Source: Gammaproteobacteria bacterium Ga0077554
Lineage (GTDB): Bacteria; Pseudomonadota; Gammaproteobacteria; Ga0077554; Ga007554
Length of the DNA stretch: 48,396 bases
Direction of reading: 5' to 3'
Assembly (NCBI GenBank): GCA_001464585.1
Contig: LNFF01000027.1
Span: 1 to 48,396, forward strand
A program made the translations under genes and the position numbers. Numbering within the stretch: the first letter of the stretch is position 1; the number at the start of each line of letters is the position of its first letter. The notes below the pieces were generated by a model that searched no databases, was not told the DNA's origin, and was given only the letters and a program-made list of their open reading frames with translations. Shown here piece by piece: positions 17,918 through 26,477 of the stretch.

Positions 17918-18682
17918 ATGCCATTATATATAGGGGGCACGAAAATTAACTGGTTCAAATATTCCTCACCGCAAGCCTTCTATCCGCTGGCGGGCAAGAT
18001 GATTCCGTGGTTTACGATTGCGGCACTGTTGTTTACCGTGCCGGGGCTGTATTTCAGTTTCTTTGTCGCCCCCCCGGATTATCAGCAGGGCGAGGCCTAC
18101 CGCATCATGTTCATACACGTTCCGGCGGCGTGGATGTCGATGTTTATTTATGTAGTGATGGCGGCCTATGCGGGCATGGGCCTGGTGTTTAATTCACGGC
18201 TATCGTCGATGATGGCCTCGGCGCTGGCGCCCACTGGCGCCATGTTCACTTTTCTGGCGTTATGGACGGGTGCTTTGTGGGGCAAGCCGATGTGGGGCGC
18301 GTGGTGGGTATGGGATGCGCGCCTGACCTCTGAGTTGATTTTACTGTTTTTGTACATCGGATTTATTTCCTTGCAGGCCGCCATTGACGAACCGCGCCGC
18401 GCCGCGCGGGCCAGCGCGATTCTGGCGCTGGTCGGCGTCGTTAACATTCCCATCATTTATTTTTCCGTGAAGTGGTGGAACACCTTGCATCAAGGCGCGT
18501 CCATCACCGTCAGCAAAGCCCCCACCATGGCCGCCAGCATGTTGACCGCCCTATTGTTAATGACCTTCGCCTTCTGGATGTACACCATCGTTGTCGCCCT
18601 GTTACGGGTACGCTGTGAAATTCTCGAGCGGGAGCGTCACACCGAATGGGTGGCGCAGGCGATGACGGGGGAGGCGCGATGA
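17918..18682 (+). CDS. ccmC: Haem-handling membrane protein CcmC
   Basis: The membrane subunit that loads haem onto CcmE. The 254-residue product carries the WWD haem-binding motif 'WGKPMWGAWWVWDARLTSELI' between 'VPAAWMSMFIYVVMA' and 'SVKWWNTLHQGAS', whose His residues are haem ligands in the family. The first 8 or so residues ('MPLYIGGT') are atypical and no ribosome-binding site is seen before 17918, so the N-terminus may have been reshaped by the adjacent TA insertion or translation may be coupled to it. Confidence 0.95.
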   Translation: MPLYIGGTKINWFKYSSPQAFYPLAGKMIPWFTIAALLFTVPGLYFSFFVAPPDYQQGEAYRIMFIHVPAAWMSMFIYVVMAAYAGMGLVFNSRLSSMMASALAPTGAMFTFLALWTGALWGKPMWGAWWVWDARLTSELILLFLYIGFISLQAAIDEPRRAARASAILALVGVVNIPIIYFSVKWWNTLHQGASITVSKAPTMAASMLTALLLMTFAFWMYTIVVALLRVRCEILERERHTEWVAQAMTGEAR

Positions 18683-18897
18683 ATTGGGGTGATTTTTTCG
18701 CCATGGGCGGTTATGGCCTGTATGTGTGGGGTTCGTACAGTGTTACTGCGTTGTGCATGGCGGTCGAAGTAATATTACTGTTGGGCCGCAAACGAACTTT
18801 ATTGCAGCGGCTGGGTCGTATTGGGGGTCGTATGAGTCGGGCTGGCGCGGATACAGTCGCGCACACGGGCGAGATTAAACATGAAGACCGGATATAA
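18679..18897 (+). CDS. ccmD: Haem exporter accessory protein CcmD
   Basis: A 72-residue single-span protein that helps release holo-CcmE from the CcmABC complex. 'FFAMGGYGLYVWGSYSVTALCMAVEVILL' is the typical CcmD membrane segment, followed by the basic 'GRKRTLLQRLGR'. The ATG at 18679 overlaps the ccmC stop (ATGA). The tail after about residue 50 is longer than usual for the family. Confidence 0.9.
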   Translation: MNWGDFFAMGGYGLYVWGSYSVTALCMAVEVILLLGRKRTLLQRLGRIGGRMSRAGADTVAHTGEIKHEDRI

Positions 18898-18905
18898 ACA
18901 ACACT

Positions 18906-19406
18906 ATGAAATCTAGACATAAGCGATTGGCGTTCATTGTTGCGGGATTGGCGGGGCTGGGAGGCGTGGCGGCGCTGGTGCTGAATGCCTTCAGCGATAA
19001 TATGGTGTTTTTCTTCAGCCCCACCCAGGTATTCGCCAAAGAATCACCGGAGGGGCGTAACTTTCGTTTGGGCGGACTGGTGGAAAAAGGCACCATCAAG
19101 CGTGAAGATGACGGCCTGACAGTGCATTTTGTGGTCACCGACAATCACAAGAACATTAACGTCACATATACTGGTATCCTTCCTGACCTCTTCAAGGAAG
19201 GCCAGGGGGTAGTGGCGCAAGGACGTATCGGGCCGGATGGGGTGTTTCTCGCCGAAGAAGTGCTGGCCAAGCACGATGAAAACTACATGCCGCCGGAAGT
19301 AAAAGAAGCGCTCGACAAAGGCAAGGCCGACTCGATAAAAGCCAAGGCCAATAGCGCCGCCGCAGGTACGTCAGCAACCGGCACTACAACATTGATTTCT
19401 CAATAG
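18906..19406 (+). CDS. ccmE: Haem chaperone CcmE
   Basis: A periplasmic haem chaperone anchored by an N-terminal membrane helix (residues 8-28). Haem is bound covalently to His123 in 'LAKHDENYMP', with Tyr127 four residues later as in the family's HxxxY motif. 'VFFFSPTQV' and 'RLGGLVEKGTI' open the OB-fold. The 166-residue length is normal; the tail from about 135 is Ala/Lys-rich and disordered. It lies 8 bp downstream of ccmD. Confidence 0.95.
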   Translation: MKSRHKRLAFIVAGLAGLGGVAALVLNAFSDNMVFFFSPTQVFAKESPEGRNFRLGGLVEKGTIKREDDGLTVHFVVTDNHKNINVTYTGILPDLFKEGQGVVAQGRIGPDGVFLAEEVLAKHDENYMPPEVKEALDKGKADSIKAKANSAAAGTSATGTTTLISQ

Positions 19407-19420
19407 GGGGTAAAAGAAAA

Positions 19421-21505
19421 ATGATTCCTGAAATTGGGCATTTTGCGCTGATCACGGCCTTGGGCCTGGCGCTGTTACAGGCCACCGTGCCTATTATCGG
19501 TGCGGCGCGCGGCATGTCTGGCTGGATGGCGGCGGCTCGCCCCATCGCCCAAGGGCAAGCGCTGTTTGTGGCGATTGCCTTTGCCTGCCTCATGTATTCC
19601 TTTGCTGTAAACGACTTTTCCGTGCTCTACGTCGCCTCGCACTCTAACTCGCTGTTGCCCCTGGAGTACCGCCTGTCGGCAACGTGGGGTGGCCATGAAG
19701 GTTCGTTGCTGCTGTGGATAGCGATGCTCGGCGGCTGGACAGTGGCCGTCACTTTTTTCAGCCGCAGTCTCCCGGAAGAGATGGTGGCGCGCGTGATCGG
19801 GGTGATGGGGTATGTCTCCGTGGGTTTTCTGTTATTTACGCTGCTCACCTCCAATCCCTTTGACCGGCTGATTCCCGCCGCTGTGGATGGGCGCGACCTC
19901 AACCCGCTGTTGCAGGATTTTGGCCTGATTGTTCATCCCCCCATGCTGTATATGGGCTACGTGGGCTTTTCGGTGGCGTTCGCCTTCGCCATCGCCGCCT
20001 TGCTGGGTGGCAAGCTTGATGCCGCCTGGGCGCGCTGGTCGCGGCCCTGGGCAACATCGGCCTGGGCGTTCCTGACCTTCGGTGTCGCGCTGGGGAGCTG
20101 GTGGGCGTATTACGAGCTGGGCTGGGGCGGCTGGTGGTTCTGGGATCCGGTCGAAAACGCCTCGTTCATGCCGTGGCTGGTGGGTACCGCGCTGATCCAT
20201 TCGCTGGCGGTAACGGAAAAGCGCGGCAGCTTCAAGAGCTGGACGGTGCTGCTGGCGATTGTGGCCTTCTCGCTGAGCTTGCTCGGCACCTTCCTGGTAC
20301 GTTCCGGCGTACTCACCTCCGTGCATTCGTTTGCCACCGACCCCGAGCGTGGGGTGTTTATTCTAGGCTTTTTAGTGGTGACGATCGGCGGCTCGCTGGC
20401 GCTGTATGCTTGGCGCGCGCCCAAAATAGGTTTGGGTGGCAACTTTGATCTGGTGTCCCGCGAGTCGCTGTTGTTGGGCAATAATGTGCTGTTTATGGCG
20501 GCTGCCGGCACGGTGCTGCTGGGTACGTTATATCCCCTGTTCCTTGATGCCCTGGATATGGGCAAGATCTCGGTGGGTCCGCCCTATTTCGATAGCGTAT
20601 TTCTGCCGTTGATGGCTCCGGCGATGTTTTTGATGGGCCTTGGCCCCCTCGCGCGCTGGAAAAAGGCCAGTTTGCCTGAAATGGCCGTACGCCTGCGCTG
20701 GGCGTTTGCGGTGAGTGCCGCCACGGCAATTATATTGCCGTTTGTGATGGGTGAGTGGTTTCCGCTGGTGAGCCTGGGGTTGTTAATGGCCGCCTGGATT
20801 ATCACCACCTCAGTGCAAAGCATTTGGCAGCGCGTTGGCAAGTCGCAGGGTTCTGCCACGCCAGGATCTACATTGGGCTCCAGGCTGGCGGCGCAGTCGC
20901 GTAGTTATTACGGCATGATGCTGGGGCATGTAGGCGTGGCGGTTTTCATTATTGGCGTCACGCTCGTCAAAGGCTATGAGGTTGAAACGGACGTGCGTAT
21001 GAATGTCGGCGACACGGCTGCTATCGGCGGCTACGTGTTTCGCTTTGATGGTGTGGTGGATGTTGATGGGCCGAATTATACCGCCAGCCGCGGCTACATC
21101 CATGTCAGCAAAAACGGCAAGGAAGAAGGCGTGATGCACCCGGAAAAGCGCCACTATCAGGTGCAGAACATGCCCATGACCGAAGCGGCGATTGATACCG
21201 GCCTGCTGCGTGACTTGTATGTTTCGTTGGGCGAGCCGGTGAGTAACGGCGCGTGGAGCGTGCGCATCTATTACAAACCGTTTGTTGACTGGATCTGGGC
21301 GGGCGCTTTCTTTATGGGTCTGGGTGGTTTTCTCGCCGTGTCCGACCGTCGTTATCGCTTAGCCGAACGCAAGGCGCGCAAAGCCGCCGCACAGGGTTCT
21401 GCCAGTGCTGAAGGCAAGATGCCGGGCGTGACCGCTGAAGAAGGTGCAGGTAATAATTCAGCGCCCACGGCGGGCTTGGCAACGCAGATGGAGAGTAAAC
21501 CCTGA
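19421..21505 (+). CDS. ccmF: Cytochrome c haem lyase subunit CcmF
   Basis: The large membrane subunit that, with CcmH and CcmG, attaches haem to apocytochrome CxxCH sites. The 694-residue product has many transmembrane segments, the WWD domain 'WGGWWFWDPVENASFMPWL', and the flanking His-containing loops 'IVHPPMLYMGYVGF' and 'SHSNSLLPLEYRLSATWGGHEGSLLLW'. The C-terminal 55 residues are hydrophilic and variable. The TGA stop overlaps the ccmG ATG by one base. Confidence 0.97.
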   Translation: MIPEIGHFALITALGLALLQATVPIIGAARGMSGWMAAARPIAQGQALFVAIAFACLMYSFAVNDFSVLYVASHSNSLLPLEYRLSATWGGHEGSLLLWIAMLGGWTVAVTFFSRSLPEEMVARVIGVMGYVSVGFLLFTLLTSNPFDRLIPAAVDGRDLNPLLQDFGLIVHPPMLYMGYVGFSVAFAFAIAALLGGKLDAAWARWSRPWATSAWAFLTFGVALGSWWAYYELGWGGWWFWDPVENASFMPWLVGTALIHSLAVTEKRGSFKSWTVLLAIVAFSLSLLGTFLVRSGVLTSVHSFATDPERGVFILGFLVVTIGGSLALYAWRAPKIGLGGNFDLVSRESLLLGNNVLFMAAAGTVLLGTLYPLFLDALDMGKISVGPPYFDSVFLPLMAPAMFLMGLGPLARWKKASLPEMAVRLRWAFAVSAATAIILPFVMGEWFPLVSLGLLMAAWIITTSVQSIWQRVGKSQGSATPGSTLGSRLAAQSRSYYGMMLGHVGVAVFIIGVTLVKGYEVETDVRMNVGDTAAIGGYVFRFDGVVDVDGPNYTASRGYIHVSKNGKEEGVMHPEKRHYQVQNMPMTEAAIDTGLLRDLYVSLGEPVSNGAWSVRIYYKPFVDWIWAGAFFMGLGGFLAVSDRRYRLAERKARKAAAQGSASAEGKMPGVTAEEGAGNNSAPTAGLATQMESKP

Positions 21506-22032
21506 TGTTGCGTTTTTTGGTGCCGCTGGGCATTTTTGCCGCACTAGTGGCGTTTTTGTGGGTGGGTTTGGGGAAAGATCCCAGCCTGGTGCCATCGCCG
21601 CTCATCGGCAAGCCCGCGCCGGCGTTTCGTGTGGTGCAATTACATGACCCCAATAGCCAGATTGGCAACGCTGATATGCTGGGCAAGGTCTGGCTGTTGA
21701 ATGTATGGGCGTCGTGGTGTGCTTCCTGTCGTCACGAACACCCGTTGTTCATGGAGTTGGCGCGTGCGCGTCTGGTGCCTATTTATGGACTTAACTATAA
21801 AGACAAGCGTGAAGACGGCGTGAATTGGTTGAGCCAGCTTGGCGACCCATATGTGGTCAGCGCCTTTGATGCGGATGGTCGCGTGGGTATTGATTATGGC
21901 GTGTATGGTGTGCCGGAGACTTATGTCATCGACCGCCAGGGCATTATCCGCTACAAACACGTTGGGCCAGTGACGATGGAAGCGCTGCAAACCAAAATCC
22001 TGCCATTAGTGAAGGAGCTTGAAAAAATATGA
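21505..22032 (+). CDS. ccmG: Thiol:disulfide interchange protein CcmG/DsbE
   Basis: A membrane-anchored thioredoxin that keeps apocytochrome or CcmH cysteines reduced. The 175-residue product has an N-terminal anchor (1-22), 'LLNVWASWCASCRHEHP' with the C72xxC75 site, the family's 'GLNYKDKREDGVNWLSQLGDPY' loop and 'GVYGVPETYVIDRQGIIRYKHVG' with the cis-Pro. It starts one base within the ccmF stop and overlaps ccmH by 4 bp. Confidence 0.96.
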   Translation: MLRFLVPLGIFAALVAFLWVGLGKDPSLVPSPLIGKPAPAFRVVQLHDPNSQIGNADMLGKVWLLNVWASWCASCRHEHPLFMELARARLVPIYGLNYKDKREDGVNWLSQLGDPYVVSAFDADGRVGIDYGVYGVPETYVIDRQGIIRYKHVGPVTMEALQTKILPLVKELEKI

Positions 22033-22661
22033 AACATCTGTTGGAAACCCCTAAAAATTCCATCCCTGGAATTTTTAGGGGAGAAAAGCAAAAATGGCCG
22101 CTCCTGCGGAACCCTTCGCTTGCGCTCTTCCCTGCGCCTGCGGCATTTGTACTTCCTGTACCGCATCATTTTTTCTTTTCTCTACTTTTGCTGGCCATGC
22201 TCTGGATAGCCATGCCGCTGGCAGTGGCGGGTGAAGCTCAGCCTGTGGCGGAAGATCCCGTGCTGGAAAAGCGCGTTATGGCGTTAGCTGAAGAATTGCG
22301 TTGCCTGAAGTGCCAGAACAATACGCTGGCAGACTCGCCCTCCGAACTGGCGCATGACTTGCTCCGTGAAATACGTACTTTAATGCAGTCCGGCAAGAGC
22401 GATGCCGAGGTGGTGGCTTATCTGGTGGAGCGTTATGGCGAGTACGTGCGTTTTCGTCCGTCGATGAACCAGACTACGGCGTTGTTATGGTTTGGCCCCC
22501 TGATTCTGATCGTGGGGGGCGCAATCGTATTATTGATTACCCTGTTACGGCGGCGCAAGCGCATCGCTGCCGCGACGCCGCTGTCGGATGCGGAGCGCAC
22601 ACGCGCCGCTATATTGCTGAATAAAAAAATGAATGATGGGGCGGGAGAAGCTGGAACATGA
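22029..22661 (+). CDS. ccmH: Cytochrome c maturation thioreductase CcmH
   Basis: A 210-residue membrane protein that presents the reduced apocytochrome to CcmF. The redox motif is 'ELRCLKCQNNTLADS' (C92xxC95). A C-terminal membrane helix ('LLWFGPLILIVGGAIVLLITLL') follows, as in the family. The ATG overlaps the ccmG stop. The first 45 or so residues are an abnormal extension before the signal segment (48-63), and residues 7-18 are encoded by a perfect hairpin repeat. No in-frame start codon lies between the repeat and the signal segment, so the repeat is either translated or initiation uses a non-standard codon. Confidence 0.92.
   Translation: MKHLLETPKNSIPGIFRGEKQKWPLLRNPSLALFPAPAAFVLPVPHHFFFSLLLLAMLWIAMPLAVAGEAQPVAEDPVLEKRVMALAEELRCLKCQNNTLADSPSELAHDLLREIRTLMQSGKSDAEVVAYLVERYGEYVRFRPSMNQTTALLWFGPLILIVGGAIVLLITLLRRRKRIAAATPLSDAERTRAAILLNKKMNDGAGEAGT
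22048..22081. repeat. Perfect hairpin inside the ccmH 5' coding region
   Basis: A 15-bp perfect inverted repeat (22048-22062 with 22067-22081) has a 4-nt TCCC loop. It begins CCCCTAAAAATTCCA. It starts 19 bases after the ccmH ATG, so it is transcribed and would be translated. A/T richness and position make it unlike a terminator, since the operon continues. Confidence 0.85.
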
Positions 22662-24043
22662 TTGTATTCTGGATTGTAGCGGCGTGTTTCATTATCGCCG
22701 CATTGTTGTTTGCTGTGCCGCCGTTATTGGCCCGTGGCGATAAAGGCGCCGACAAAAATACGGGCAAGCAGAGTCCTGATAAAGAAAGTCATAATAGAGG
22801 AAAAGGGCAGTCCCTCGGGCGTTCGGCGATTAACACTACGATTTATCAAGATCAGCTTGTCGAACTGGAAAATGACCTGCGTAATGATATGGTGCAGCCT
22901 GAGCAATATGCGCAGGCTCGTCGTGAGCTGGAGCGACGTTTGCTGGACGATGTAACGGTTGAGCCAAAAACTGTTGCGGCTGGCGCGTCCGCCGCGCAGT
23001 CAGCTTCTGGGGGCAACCGCGTAGCGGCGATAGTGGTGGGTATCATGGTGCCGCTGTTCACCGTGTTGGTGTACCTCAAAATCGGTAACCCACAAGTGAT
23101 GTCGCCGCAAACCGCTATGGCCACTGTCGATGCCAATGGCGAGGCAGGCGTGCCTGCCGGGCAGCGTCATTCTGATGCGCCCGAACAGATCCAGAAAATG
23201 GTGGACGCCCTGGTGGAACGGTTGCGCGCCAATCCGCAGGATGCGGAAGGTTGGGCGGTGCTGGGCCGTTCATTCTATGCGATGGGTCGTCATGCCGAAG
23301 CGGCAGAAGCTTTTTCCAAGGCTGTGGCGATGCTGCCAAATGACGCGCAATTGTTGGCCGACTACGCTGACGCGATGGCGATGGCCAATGGTGAGCGGCT
23401 TGATGACCAATCCATCGCATTAATACGCCGCGCCTTGCAGGCCGACCCTGATAACCAGAAAGCCTTGTGGCTGGGCGGCACCGCCGAATTTGAATCCGGC
23501 AACTTTGCGGGCGCAGTGAAATATTGGGAACGCCTGCTAAAGCTGTTGCCGCCAAATTCCGAGGTGTCGCAAATCATGGCGACCAATATCGAAGAGGCGC
23601 GCGGGCTGGCATCGGGTAATCCGAATTCCCCAAGCAGTTTTCCCACCATGAATAGTGACGCGCCACTTGCTGCGGCCAGCGGCGGCGCTACTGACAGTGA
23701 TGCTACGGTAGCGGGCACAGTGACCATAACTCCCGCACTGGCAAGCAGGATAGCGCCTACCGATACGTTATTTATCTTTGCCCGCGCCGCGCAAGGGCCA
23801 CGTATGCCGCTGGCCATCATGCGTGCCCAAGCCAAAGATTTGCCCCTGACATTCTCACTTAACGACGCTATGGCTGCCATGCCCACCATGAAATTGTCGA
23901 GCGCTTCTGAAGTAATTATCGGCGCGCGCATTTCCAAATCAGGCGATGCCATGCCCCGTGCCGGTGATCTGCAAGGCAGCAGTGCGGTTGTGAAAGTGGG
24001 TAGTGCGGGCGTGAAGATCACGATCGACTCGGTGGCGCCATGA
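22658..24043 (+). CDS. ccmI: Apocytochrome c chaperone CcmI
   Basis: A 461-residue membrane protein that binds apocytochromes for the CcmFH haem lyase. The N-terminal part has helix 1 (1-25), a cytoplasmic loop with 'INTTIYQDQLVELENDLRNDMVQPEQYAQARRELERRLLDD', and helix 2 (about 123-146). The periplasmic part holds TPR units ('AEGWAVLGRSFYAMGRHAEAAEAFSKAVAMLPNDAQLLADYADAMA') and a C-terminal beta-rich domain ('LFIFARAAQGPRMPLAIMRAQAKDLPLTF'). It overlaps ccmH by 4 bp and ends the ccm operon. Confidence 0.94.
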   Translation: MIVFWIVAACFIIAALLFAVPPLLARGDKGADKNTGKQSPDKESHNRGKGQSLGRSAINTTIYQDQLVELENDLRNDMVQPEQYAQARRELERRLLDDVTVEPKTVAAGASAAQSASGGNRVAAIVVGIMVPLFTVLVYLKIGNPQVMSPQTAMATVDANGEAGVPAGQRHSDAPEQIQKMVDALVERLRANPQDAEGWAVLGRSFYAMGRHAEAAEAFSKAVAMLPNDAQLLADYADAMAMANGERLDDQSIALIRRALQADPDNQKALWLGGTAEFESGNFAGAVKYWERLLKLLPPNSEVSQIMATNIEEARGLASGNPNSPSSFPTMNSDAPLAAASGGATDSDATVAGTVTITPALASRIAPTDTLFIFARAAQGPRMPLAIMRAQAKDLPLTFSLNDAMAAMPTMKLSSASEVIIGARISKSGDAMPRAGDLQGSSAVVKVGSAGVKITIDSVAP

Positions 24044-24082
24044 TGTCATCCCAAATAATCCTTATGCTTATGGCAAAGGGGT

Positions 24083-24142
24083 TGTCATCCCGAACGAAGT
24101 GAGGGATCTTGCTGAAGATCCCTCACTTCGTTCGGGATGACA
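24083..24142. repeat. Dispersed palindrome, copy 3, perfect 28-bp arms
   Basis: Bases 24083-24110 and 24115-24142 are perfect inverted repeats with a 4-base loop (GCTG), starting TGTCATCCCGAACG. This is the most regular member of the family. It follows ccmI directly. Confidence 0.9.
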
Positions 24143-24145
24143 TAG

Positions 24146-24177
24146 AAAATCCCCGCAGCAAATTCCGGGGATTTTTA
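24146..24177 (+). terminator. Terminator-like hairpin after the ccm operon
   Basis: AAAATCCCCG (24146-24155) pairs with CGGGGATTTT (24166-24175), then T-rich DNA to 24177. With the palindrome just before it, this is the likely transcription end of the ccm operon. It lies 28 bp before the next gene, so some read-through is possible. Confidence 0.65.
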
Positions 24178-24204
24178 TTCCCCGTTTTTAGGAGTTTGAA
24201 CCTT

Positions 24205-24765
24205 ATGCTGCGGCTTGGGATGTTTCTTGTGCCGTTGCTGTTGTGGGGCTGCGAAGCCAGCACGGGGGTTGGCAATAACGCCCAGCCATCCGCCTTAACC
24301 GTGGGGCACGTCGTACCTGATGTTACCTTGACCGGGCTGGACGGTAGCAAAACGACACTTGCGGCTTACCGTGGTAAACTGGTAGTGCTCAATACCTGGG
24401 CGACGTGGTGTCCGCCGTGCCGGCGCGAAATGCCCAGCCTGGAGCGTTTGAGCAAGGCGCTGGATGCCGGGCATTTTGCCGTGCTGGGGGTGTCGGTAGA
24501 CGAACATGAGCTTGGCGTACGTGAATATCTCAATGACAAGGCGGTGACATTCGCGGCCTTTATTGATAAAGATCTTAAGGTGGTGCACGATACCCTGGGC
24601 ATCAAGATTTACCCCACCACATTGTTGATCGCGCCCAATGGTACGCTCATCGGCGTAATGGTGGGGCCGCGCGACTGGGACAGCCCGGCAATGATCCGGT
24701 TGCTGGAAAATGCCTGGCAAGGCACGCCAGTAAATGTAGACGCCATTCCTGTGAGCCGCTTCTAG
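24205..24765 (+). CDS. TlpA/ResA-like thioredoxin lipoprotein
   Basis: A 186-residue envelope thiol reductant. The lipobox 'LLLWGC' places Cys16 as the lipidated residue, followed by a TlpA-like domain with 'VLNTWATWCPPCRREMPSL' (C69xxC72) and 'GIKIYPTTLLIAPNGTLIGVMVGPRDW' with the cis-Pro. I start it at 24205, where AGGAG at 24190-24194 precedes; the longer open frame upstream is only the palindromic repeat and terminator. Its position suggests reduction of cytochrome cysteines beyond CcmG, but that is inference. Confidence 0.88.
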   Translation: MLRLGMFLVPLLLWGCEASTGVGNNAQPSALTVGHVVPDVTLTGLDGSKTTLAAYRGKLVVLNTWATWCPPCRREMPSLERLSKALDAGHFAVLGVSVDEHELGVREYLNDKAVTFAAFIDKDLKVVHDTLGIKIYPTTLLIAPNGTLIGVMVGPRDWDSPAMIRLLENAWQGTPVNVDAIPVSRF

Positions 24766-24818
24766 TCATCCGTTTCACAGATGTGTGTCATCCCGACCGC
24801 TCAGACGCTCAGATCAAC

Positions 24819-24878
24819 TGTCATCCCGAACGAAGAGAGGGATCTTTATAAGATCTCTCACGTTCGTTCGGGATGACA
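24819..24878. repeat. Dispersed palindrome, TCATTTCGAG family, copy 4
   Basis: The left end TGTCATCCCGAACGAAG and the matching right end ending CTTTCGGGATGACA-like (exact: TTCGTTCGGGATGACA) enclose 'GGGATCTTTATAAGATCTC'. Arms are near-perfect with a TATA loop. It precedes the monohaem cytochrome gene by about 85 bp. Confidence 0.8.
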
Positions 24879-24963
24879 ACTTTTTTCCGGTCGAGATGAC
24901 AATGGATCTGACCTTTTGCCCTTTTAATATAAGATAATACAAGACCGTAACAGGAGAACTACC

Positions 24964-25278
24964 ATGCTGCGACGTTACTTATCCACGACCTTGATCACCA
25001 CTGCGCTGCTGTTGGGAAACACAGCGGTAGCGTATGCCGCTGACCCAGGTAATGGCGCGAAGATTTATGCCACGCATTGTTCGGGGTGCCATGGTGACGG
25101 TGGCGTGAGCAATATGCCGGGTACTCCGGATTTTTCACGCCGTGAGCGGCTGTTTCAGCCGGACATGGTGCTGCTGGGGAGTATCCGCGATGGCACGGGC
25201 GTGATGCCCGCGTATAAAGGCCTGCTGAGCGACCAGGAAATGCTGGATGTGATTTCTTATTTGAGAACCTTGCGCTGA
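24964..25278 (+). CDS. Small class I cytochrome c
   Basis: A 104-residue periplasmic monohaem cytochrome. The signal peptide runs to 'AVAYA' (about residue 25). The haem motif is C39-S-G-C42-H43 ('CSGCHGDGG'), and Met81 in 'DGTGVMPAYKGLLS' is the expected distal ligand. 'EMLDVISYLRTL' is the usual C-terminal helix. AGGAG lies just before the ATG. Its stop overlaps the start of the first propeller gene by one base, so the two are translationally coupled. Confidence 0.93.
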   Translation: MLRRYLSTTLITTALLLGNTAVAYAADPGNGAKIYATHCSGCHGDGGVSNMPGTPDFSRRERLFQPDMVLLGSIRDGTGVMPAYKGLLSDQEMLDVISYLRTLR

Positions 25279-26468
25279 TGCTGGTTTTTTCCCGGCTTGG
25301 AGTCGTGTCTTCGGGCATTGTTTTGTGCATGGCATTGGCCATTTCCGCGTGTTCCGACGCAAAAGAAACCTCGCCTGCCGCCAAGCCGGCGGCGCCAGCG
25401 GCCCTTAAAGATTCCTTGCGCGTGCTGGAAACCTTTGGCGTGGGTGAAGGGGTGTATGTGCGTGCTCTGGAGGTTGAGCCAGCCAAAAACAGTATGTGGG
25501 TGGCGACCTCAATGGGTGTGCATGAGGTGGATTTAACGACGCGTGATGTGCGCAATACCTTTACCCGCGAAGATGGGCTGGCGAATGAATATGCCTTTGA
25601 CATTATGGTCGACAGTCGCGGCAATAAATGGTTTGGCACCAACGGCGGTGGCGCGTCACGCTACCGTGACGGCAAGTGGAAAACATTTTTTCCAATGCAT
25701 GGGCTGGCGGATTACTGGGTGTATTCGTTTGGTGAACAGCGCGATGGTACAGTGTGGATCGGCACCTGGTATGGCGTTACTCGGGTGGATGCCAGTACCG
25801 GCAAGTTTGATACCTATGTCAAAGAGTTGGTCAATGAATGGGTGTATGGCATTGGCATAGATGCGCAAGAGCGGGTGTGGTTCGGCACTGAAGGTGGCGT
25901 GTCCATGTTCGATGGCAAAACCTGGCAGGCCTGGACGCATAAAGAAGGGTTGGGCGCGCCCAACCTCGATAATCTGCCCGCCAGCCCCAATACCGGGTTA
26001 GGTACGCGTTCGCGGCATGATCTGGGTGTGTTGATGGATGGTAAGCCCACCTACAATCCGAATTATGTGTTTTGCATCCATGTCAGCGCTGCCGCCGCCG
26101 CTAATAACAATTCTGGCGCCGTGTGGGCCGGGACGTGGGGCGGCGGCGTGAGCCGTTTTGATGGCAAGCGGTGGACAAACTACACCGTCAAAGATGGTCT
26201 GGCGAGTAATATGGTATTCAGCATCGCCGAGGATAAACAGGGTGTATTATGGTTTGGTACGGATCAGGGTTTGACGCGTTATGATGGCAAGACCTGGCGC
26301 ACCTTTACGCGGCGTGATGGTTTGTTTAACGATGGCGTGTATGCTGTCAAGATTGCCCCCAACGGTGATGTATGGGTGGGAACGCGCGGTGGGGTGGCGC
26401 GTATCGGCCTGCCTGATAAAGCTACCGGTGCCGATAATATAAAGGTGCCGACACCGGCAGTGCCGTGA
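25278..26468 (+). CDS. Reg_prop-type beta-propeller lipoprotein
   Basis: A 396-residue protein with a lipobox 'LAISAC' (Cys25), then repeated blades of the two-component-regulator propeller type. Examples are 'NSMWVATSMGVHEVDLTTRDV', 'NKWFGTNGGGASRYRDGKWKTF', 'TVWIGTWYGVTRVDASTGKF', 'VWFGTEGGVSMFDGKTW' and 'VLWFGTDQGLTRYDGKTWRTF'. Unlike the sensor kinases that usually carry this domain, there is no membrane or kinase part, so it is a stand-alone envelope propeller. It is coupled to the cytochrome gene and followed 9 bp later by a paralogue. Confidence 0.88.
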   Translation: MLVFSRLGVVSSGIVLCMALAISACSDAKETSPAAKPAAPAALKDSLRVLETFGVGEGVYVRALEVEPAKNSMWVATSMGVHEVDLTTRDVRNTFTREDGLANEYAFDIMVDSRGNKWFGTNGGGASRYRDGKWKTFFPMHGLADYWVYSFGEQRDGTVWIGTWYGVTRVDASTGKFDTYVKELVNEWVYGIGIDAQERVWFGTEGGVSMFDGKTWQAWTHKEGLGAPNLDNLPASPNTGLGTRSRHDLGVLMDGKPTYNPNYVFCIHVSAAAAANNNSGAVWAGTWGGGVSRFDGKRWTNYTVKDGLASNMVFSIAEDKQGVLWFGTDQGLTRYDGKTWRTFTRRDGLFNDGVYAVKIAPNGDVWVGTRGGVARIGLPDKATGADNIKVPTPAVP

Positions 26469-26477
26469 ACAGAGGTA

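Noticed and set aside
24109-24204. N-terminal extension of the TlpA-like protein
   Set aside because: This part is the end of the palindromic repeat and a terminator hairpin; a good ribosome-binding site and lipobox support the start at 24205.
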